From Argentina anserina (Eukaryota > Streptophyta > Magnoliopsida > Rosales > Rosaceae): 64,000 nt of DNA. Shown in pieces: positions 58,501 through 64,000 of the stretch. The notes beneath the pieces are model-generated. The model saw nothing but the letters and a program-made list of their open reading frames with translations. It was not told where the DNA came from and did no database searches. Position 1 is the first letter of the stretch; every line of letters starts with the position of its first letter. The stretch lies in the NCBI RefSeq assembly GCF_933775445.1, contig NC_065872.1:20274001-20338000 (forward strand), read 5' to 3'. A program made the position numbers and the translations under genes.

Positions 58501-61170
58501 ACAAATGGAAACCACAATTTCTAAGAAAGACTGAACCTGAGATAAGAAAAGTGACTACCTATTTCTTCTTCTTTCAGTCCTCTTGATAGAAACTACCTTC
58601 AACCTTGCAAAGACAAACATATAAGGAAAAACAAAGAAGACGGAGCCACATACAAAAATACTAATCAATCGGTAACAAAACGATTACTTATAAAGGGAAA
58701 AACATAATCGCCCAACCAAATACATAAATCAAATTAACAAAGAATCACAAAAACAAAACTCAAAAAGCTGAGCCACACAACTAAATACAGAAATCAAATT
58801 AACAACCCCAAAACCACATTTACCCTTCCTATTCAGAATTACACGAAATCCAAAATCCCCAAATAACAGAGAAATAATTTCAATTCAATTCCCAAATTCC
58901 CATTTAAATGAAACCCAATCCTCAAAATAGAGAACAAAAGCAACAATTTTCATCTCAAAATAAAGAGTACAACCAATAAGGGAAAATATCTTAAAGTAGA
59001 AAATAAATTGAAAGCTTGTAAACTTTCAATAATATACCTTGTCCAAAAGCAGCAATCTGAAGTTGGGTAAACATAATATTCATCCATTTAAGTCACATTA
59101 AGAGTAGATTAGTTAGCAAAAAATAGATGCAGCAAAGAAATACGAACAATAGATGACAATTTAATGGAACAAATGATAACCCTTAACAACCAAAAATACA
59201 AAAGACAGCAGCCTAGATAACAAATAACCACAACAAAACTACAAATCACTCTTCACATAGAACTAAAGAGAAGCCATTAAGCTCGAAAAGTTTTATCCCG
59301 TTTAATAATTGAGCCATTGTCAACTTGAGCAATGTTATCTAATAGATATTTTTTATTTTCATATATCTTCAACCAATAATGGATATTTAATCCACCTCTT
59401 AGCTAGTAGGTTGCTTACATACCTAATTTGAGTGGTACATGAACTGAGAGACATATCGCTAAACCTAAATGTAAACCAAACCAATAACTGGTCACAACGA
59501 CTTGACATTGACACAAATTCATTTTTACAAACCCATCAAATTTATATAAGGAAGACCAATTCAATACCATCTACAGACCCTCATGAGCAAGAGTAGTCTA
59601 ATAAAGTTTCACCTGCATGGATTCCATTCTCATGCAACCATAGAGGAAAGACTGCAGCAACACTTGAGCGCCTCTCTACATACAAATACAAAACAGAATA
59701 TATGCCGATATATTAATTTCGCTAATTATGAAATAAATTTTGCTAACTAATCCACTCTTAACTTGTCTTAAGTATATGATATTCATATTCTTTGCTATTA
59801 TAAGTAAAGTAAGCTAAAAGTTGGAATGAGTCATGATTTGATAAAGTTGATGCATGAACATAAACAACTGACGATGACAAAAACACAAACACATAATGAA
59901 TAAACTGGTAGACCAACCTATCAATAGCCATACCTGTAACCGAGAAAGCCGGACCCCCTTCCTTCTACAACATGATGACAAACCAACCTAAAACATCACT
60001 AAAATCGCAAATCAATTTGTAATCTATGAGTTAACATAAAGAAGAAGAAACTTTAGACCCTAAACCATAATCATTATACTTGTAATCCAAAAATGCAGAA
60101 TCCCCTTTCCACTTCTTCACATGTCCACCAAAAACCTGTTATCAATATTTATTTTTTAGTTTTCAAGATTCAAAATGAGAACCATCCGCAAGGCCATAAA
60201 CCAAGAACACATACTCTTGTTTAAGAATCGATGAAAGCATTAAAATAAAAAAATTACAGAAGACGATTGGGACAATTGCAATAGAAACTCTGAATCGATC
60301 ATATACATAAAGTGCATACCTTGACGAATTGATTAAGAAAAGCAACCTAGGTCTCTATCTCTATCTCTCTCCCTCTCTTTTTCACTCTATTTTCATTTTG
60401 TGAAGAAACAATCAGCACCAATTAAACAACCCAAAAGCAACCCCGTGGCTAAACAACTAATCATACAACCACGCATAAGAACAATCAACCAACAGCAACA
60501 ATACACAAAAATCAATACAACCGAATTCAATTCTGGAGAAAAAGCATACAATTTAACCAAAGCACGATCACCCAACAAATTCAAACCTTTACCTTCTTCT
60601 TCTTCTTCTTCTTCTTCAGGAGCCTCGCCAAGCGGCTCAGTCCTCGATCCACCTAAATCCAGTTCAGTCCTCACTCCACCCGAACCAGACTCCTCCTTCT
60701 TCAAACCACCTCACTGTCCTCTTCAATCCCATACCCATCGATCGTCACTGCAACCCGACTTTGAGAAAATTGGAATTGAAGCAGTGAAGAACAGTTGGAG
60801 ATTAAGCTCCGCTGTGGAGCTCTGGCAGACTTGCCGGCCTTTATTTGGGTAAATAAACTTCATATCTTCTTACCCGACTCGATTCTCCATTCGATTTCAC
60901 AAACTATCTTCTTCCATCTTGCCGCCGCACTCTGGCGTTAAGCTTCTTTGCAACGACGTTTTGGAGCTCCAGTGAGCTGAATCTATCAATTGAGGTAATA
61001 CCCAACTTCACTTTTCATTCCAAAACCCAACATCCCTTTCAATTTGTTTGGAAACACCTTCTAATACCGTCCTCCTTTCTCCGCCGTGACCTCTAATGAC
61101 CACCGAACGAAGAAGCAGAAAAGTGTACTGTGAACACTGTCAAGCCGTGAACAGTAAAATCCACCCACGC
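52579..61170. other. 8.6 kb AT-rich region without a defensible gene
   Basis: No frame has a recognisable domain. On the minus strand several short blocks bounded by AG and GT signals look exon-like: 54,310-54,385 (one frame KAEHVGDSKYKDLVPNLQ), 54,782-54,855, 59,615-59,676 (VAAVFPLWLHENGIHAG), 59,936-59,985 and 60,090-60,140 (VFGGHVKKWKGDSAFLDYK). They do not join into one open reading frame by eye, so a decayed gene or a spliced non-coding RNA is possible. The open frames at 60,393-60,852 overlap a CTT/GAA microsatellite (60,595-60,620). Confidence 0.35.
56690..56863. repeat. Possible small MITE with CAGATGAGATC ends
   Basis: CAGATGAGATCCCTAT on the left faces ATAGTGATCTCATCTG on the right, a 16-base inverted pair with one or two mismatches about 175 bases apart. 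No clear target-site duplication was found. Confidence 0.4.
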
Positions 61171-61600
61171 TTAATAGTAGGGAAATGTATTTAGGAGAAG
61201 ACGAGTGTTTCTCGATGACCATCTTAAAGATATAGACCGTAGACCATGGAAGATCGATGGCAGTTCTGTTATGCTTGTAAAATCTGCATGCAGAGTAGAC
61301 AATGATGTCATGTCCCCTATTTCCTCATCCAATTTCTTAAATCTAAAACAGCCATCGAGAACAAGAGTTACTACAGATTTTAACTTCAAGAAATTCCTCG
61401 GAAGCTCCTCAAGATATACGCAGTCTACCAGATCAACCAAAGAAAGTCTTCTGAGTACTCCAACGGAGTGGTGAATTTCTGACAAGTTTTCACAATCTCT
61501 GAAAACTAATTTCTCAAGATTTGGGATAGTTGAAAACTCTGGTGATTTTTTTTTTTAAGAAAGTGGAATAACTGAGATCAAGAATCTCCAACTTGGCAAA
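61171..61600 (-). pseudogene. TIR-NBS-LRR resistance gene fragment (LRR part)
   Basis: The minus strand reads LEILDLSYSTF, then after an 11-base A run that shifts the frame, IPNLEKLVFRDCENLSEIHH, LVDLVDCVYLEELPRNF, LKSVVTLVLDGCFRFKKLDE and LSTLHADFTSITELP. This is the leucine-rich-repeat pattern of TNL proteins, intracellular immune receptors. There is no TIR or NB-ARC part. The homopolymer frameshift and the loss of both ends mark it as a relic. It abuts the second copy of the 1.43-kb repeat. Confidence 0.85.
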
Positions 61601-61670
61601 GACATGTTAGACAAGGTTAAAACAAAAAATGAAATTAAGAGAACATCATGTTGTGAGCAAAATCAAGGAA

Positions 61671-63101
61671 AAAAAAAATTAGAGATAAACTCAATTTTGA
61701 AGCCCCCTTTTAAAAATAAATATATACCCTATTTTTCTTTAGATTTAGACTTAATTCATATATATACTAAGCATTTATTATTGTTATTTTTATTCATTTC
61801 TTTATGTCTTTATCATTTTGCCCTTCAGATTGACTAAAACAAAATTTAGTATTTTCTCAATTTCAACATAAGTTTGAATTTTGAATGCTAAATTAAAATT
61901 TAGCTCCATTTAAATGCATCATAATCAATTACATTATGACTTTCTTGATTTTATACCTTAAGTGTATGTGTGTGTGTGTATATACATATACTTGTGATAG
62001 ATTTTTATTTCCTAATGTGCAGGTAATACAATTTCATATTTTACCTAGAGTTCAAAGTCCCATTTCATTTGAATCTTTAGAAAAAACTTTTACTTGCTTC
62101 AAAGAAATTAGGGGAAGAAGACAAGCATTAATAATTTTTCTTACATGTGACTCAACAGACCGACTGATAATCGGAAAATTACTTTGAAATAAAAGAAAGG
62201 GTTGGAGAAGTGGAAGAAATGGCTCAAATGAGAGTAAGAGTTTTGCATATTCACTTTTACACTCATAATTAGTGTTTTTTTACAAGCACGAATGATATCT
62301 GATTATAAGGTACATGGTGATCTTGTTCTTTTTTATTTTTTCTCTTCTTTTTAGGGATATTATTATGATCGAGATAGTTTTTTAGTTATAGTTATTTACA
62401 TTTCTAATTTACCTATTATGTAGGGCTTGAATACTATAACCTTCTAACTAAAATATAGGTATAATGTAGTGACAAATCTAACGAAGAGGTATAATAAAAA
62501 AAATGAGTCTAATACATAGGTATCAAACGAAAATAAATATAAAAATAAATTTCCTACACACCAGATGATTTTCAAAACCTCAAGTTAACTACAAAAAGTA
62601 TCTAATCAAATATCCTATGCATATAGCCAAAAACTACCTATATATACATATCTTCTATAAATCGAAATTCATTTTCACCTAAGTTTTTTCATATGTTTTA
62701 TTAAAAAGTTCCATGATTTTCTCAATAATTATGAAATTGATTGAAATAAAATAGTTAGTATTATAGAATAATTCATAATTAAGACATAAAGTTAATTAAA
62801 AAAACGTGAATTAAGACAAGGAATTACAAATTTGTAATAAAAAAATTAATATAGTGAGCTTAAATTATGGAATTTTGTACATAATTTGCAACAAGGATTG
62901 GATGTAAGCTATAATTAAGTGATTTAGAAATATCTTATTGTTTGTATCAGTGACAAGAAAAGTAATTTTAATCAATAGTAGGTTTGGTTTCTTATATTAA
63001 ATAATTTATTTTTCTTTTTTTCTTCAACTTAATTGAAAGAGTTGTAGAGGTGGGTTTATTTTAAAATGGGTGTTGATTTTTGGGTGTATAATGAATTATC
63101 C
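61671..63101 (-). repeat. AT-rich 1.43-kb repeat, copy 2, without the MITE
   Basis: Reverse complement of the repeat at 17829-19656. Shared landmarks include AAGGTACATGGTGATCTTGT, TTTCTCAATTTCAACATAAG and TTTTTGGGTGTATAATGAAT. It lacks the 404-base MITE and therefore shows the unfilled insertion site at about 61,715-61,760. Confidence 0.75.
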
Positions 63102-63164
63102 AAAAAAAAATTAGTAGTTCAATTATAGAAAATACCCTAGAATCTTTCCAAACGTAACTGAGTT

Positions 63165-64000
63165 CAGCGGTGGATGCAAGGCAAGAGCTGGGGGGCTCAA
63201 GCCCACCCCATAATTTTGGAAAAAAAACTTAGGTATATATATAGTTTTTGGTACTACACTAAATCATTAATACTCTCACTCTATATATTCTCTCCGATAT
63301 AATTCTAAGTTCTCTCAGTCTCTCACTTTTTATCAACTGTTTGGTACTACATTAAATCACTAACACTAACACTCTCACTCTCTATATTCTTCCTGACATA
63401 AGTCTAAGTTCTCTCAGTCCTTCACTCTTTATCAACTGTTTGGTACTACACTAAATCACTAATACTCTCACTCATCTCTATCCTTCCCGTTATAACTCTC
63501 AATTTTCTCAGTCCCCCACTCTCTATCAACTGCTCACTTCAGTGCATTCTCCAAATCTCCTTCATTCCATCAAAGATTCAAAGTCTCACTCCCTCTTAGT
63601 CTCTCCATCACTAATGCGCATTCAATTCTACACCTCACTCTCTCAGACTTCATCAACAATTTGTAAGCTTATATAAGATTATTTTCAATTGGGTTTTCTT
63701 ATTTGACTTGATTATGTTTTAATTTGTTTCTAATCTTACTGGGTACTTGGGTTTTTACTTAGAGTCTCTGGAGGCTGGACAAAGGCAGACATGGAGTGAC
63801 AAATCAAACAATGGTGTATTGATTTCAAATACTAAATTGAGAATTTGATTATGCTTTTTTTTTTGTATGAACTCTAAGCTTTGTCAAATGATTATTGCTA
63901 AAATTTATACTTCTTATTGATTTACAGTAATTTAATTTTAGTTTTAGGTTATATTACTTCTATTACAAATTCACAATTAATATGGAGTTTTGTATTTGCC
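63165..64000 (+). mobile_element. 5' part of a hAT-like element running off the window
   Basis: Starts CAGCGGTGGATGCAAGGC, followed by GGGGGGCTCAAGCCCACCCC and ACTTAGGTATATATATAG. The layout resembles the hAT end at 19702 (CAGAGGCAG ... CCCTAGGTATATATAC). The other end and any transposase would lie to the right, outside the window, so this is a partial call. Confidence 0.5.
63246..63540 (+). repeat. Tandem repeat, three copies of a 93-100 base unit
   Basis: The unit begins TTTGGTACTACACTAAATCA and includes CTCTCACTC, TATATTCT, TAAGTTCTCTCAGTC and TTTATCAACTG. Copies start near 63247, 63340 and 63439. It lies in the C/T-rich leader of the hAT-like element. Confidence 0.8.

Noticed and set aside
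60393..60852. Overlapping open frames on both strands with Glu-run or Ser-run
   Set aside because: The runs come from a CTT/GAA microsatellite; neither product resembles a known protein.

Overview
The window looks like nuclear DNA of a flowering plant. It has GT-AG introns of plant size, a plant-type cytosolic methionyl-tRNA synthetase, FAR1-type and Ulp1-type genes, a TIR-NBS-LRR remnant, a CAMTA remnant, and many Ty1/copia, Ty3-like, hAT and Mutator-like repeats in AT-rich DNA. It is probably a eudicot. A Rosaceae source would fit the general look of the repeats, but that is only an impression.

Layout. 1-4.2 kb: 3' part of a Ty1/copia element with an intact pol frame and its 3' LTR. 4.5-6.0 kb: broken copy of a mitochondrial ribosomal mS23-type gene. 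6.7-10.3 kb: reverse-oriented long LTR with its polypurine side, plus another LTR-like piece, ending against a glycine-rich coding remnant. 12.5-13.8 kb: complete five-exon Nudix hydrolase gene (minus). 14.4-16.2 kb: solo LTR of the same family in the opposite orientation, with target-site duplication. 16.2-25.2 kb: repeat nest containing two members of one hAT-like family, a 1.43-kb AT-rich repeat carrying a fold-back MITE, and a 2.75-kb hAT element sitting in an exon of a CAMTA pseudogene. 25.7-31.2 kb: complete 16-exon methionyl-tRNA synthetase gene. 31.95-32.12 kb: orphan last exon of another gene.

32.7-51.4 kb is the most interesting part. An intact 981-residue FAR1/MULE-type transposase gene (plus) faces an intact 10-exon, 812-residue Ulp1-like (C48) protease gene (minus). 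This is the convergent two-gene layout of autonomous Mutator elements. A second, diverged Ulp1-like gene (plus, about 814 residues) follows. Its seven 3' introns match in position and phase, but Ser replaces the catalytic Cys. It is flanked by a small Cys/His-rich broken gene and an RNase H1 N-terminal-domain gene. A 36-base exact repeat lies about 400 bases upstream of both plus-strand start codons.

52-61 kb is AT-rich with a Mutator-type MITE and no gene I can defend. 61.2-64 kb holds a TNL leucine-rich-repeat fragment, the second (inverted, MITE-free) copy of the 1.43-kb repeat, and the 5' end of another hAT-like element with a tandem array.

Only the methionyl-tRNA synthetase and the Nudix hydrolase look like ordinary host genes. 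All exon boundaries were read by eye from splice signals and frame continuity, with no transcript evidence.
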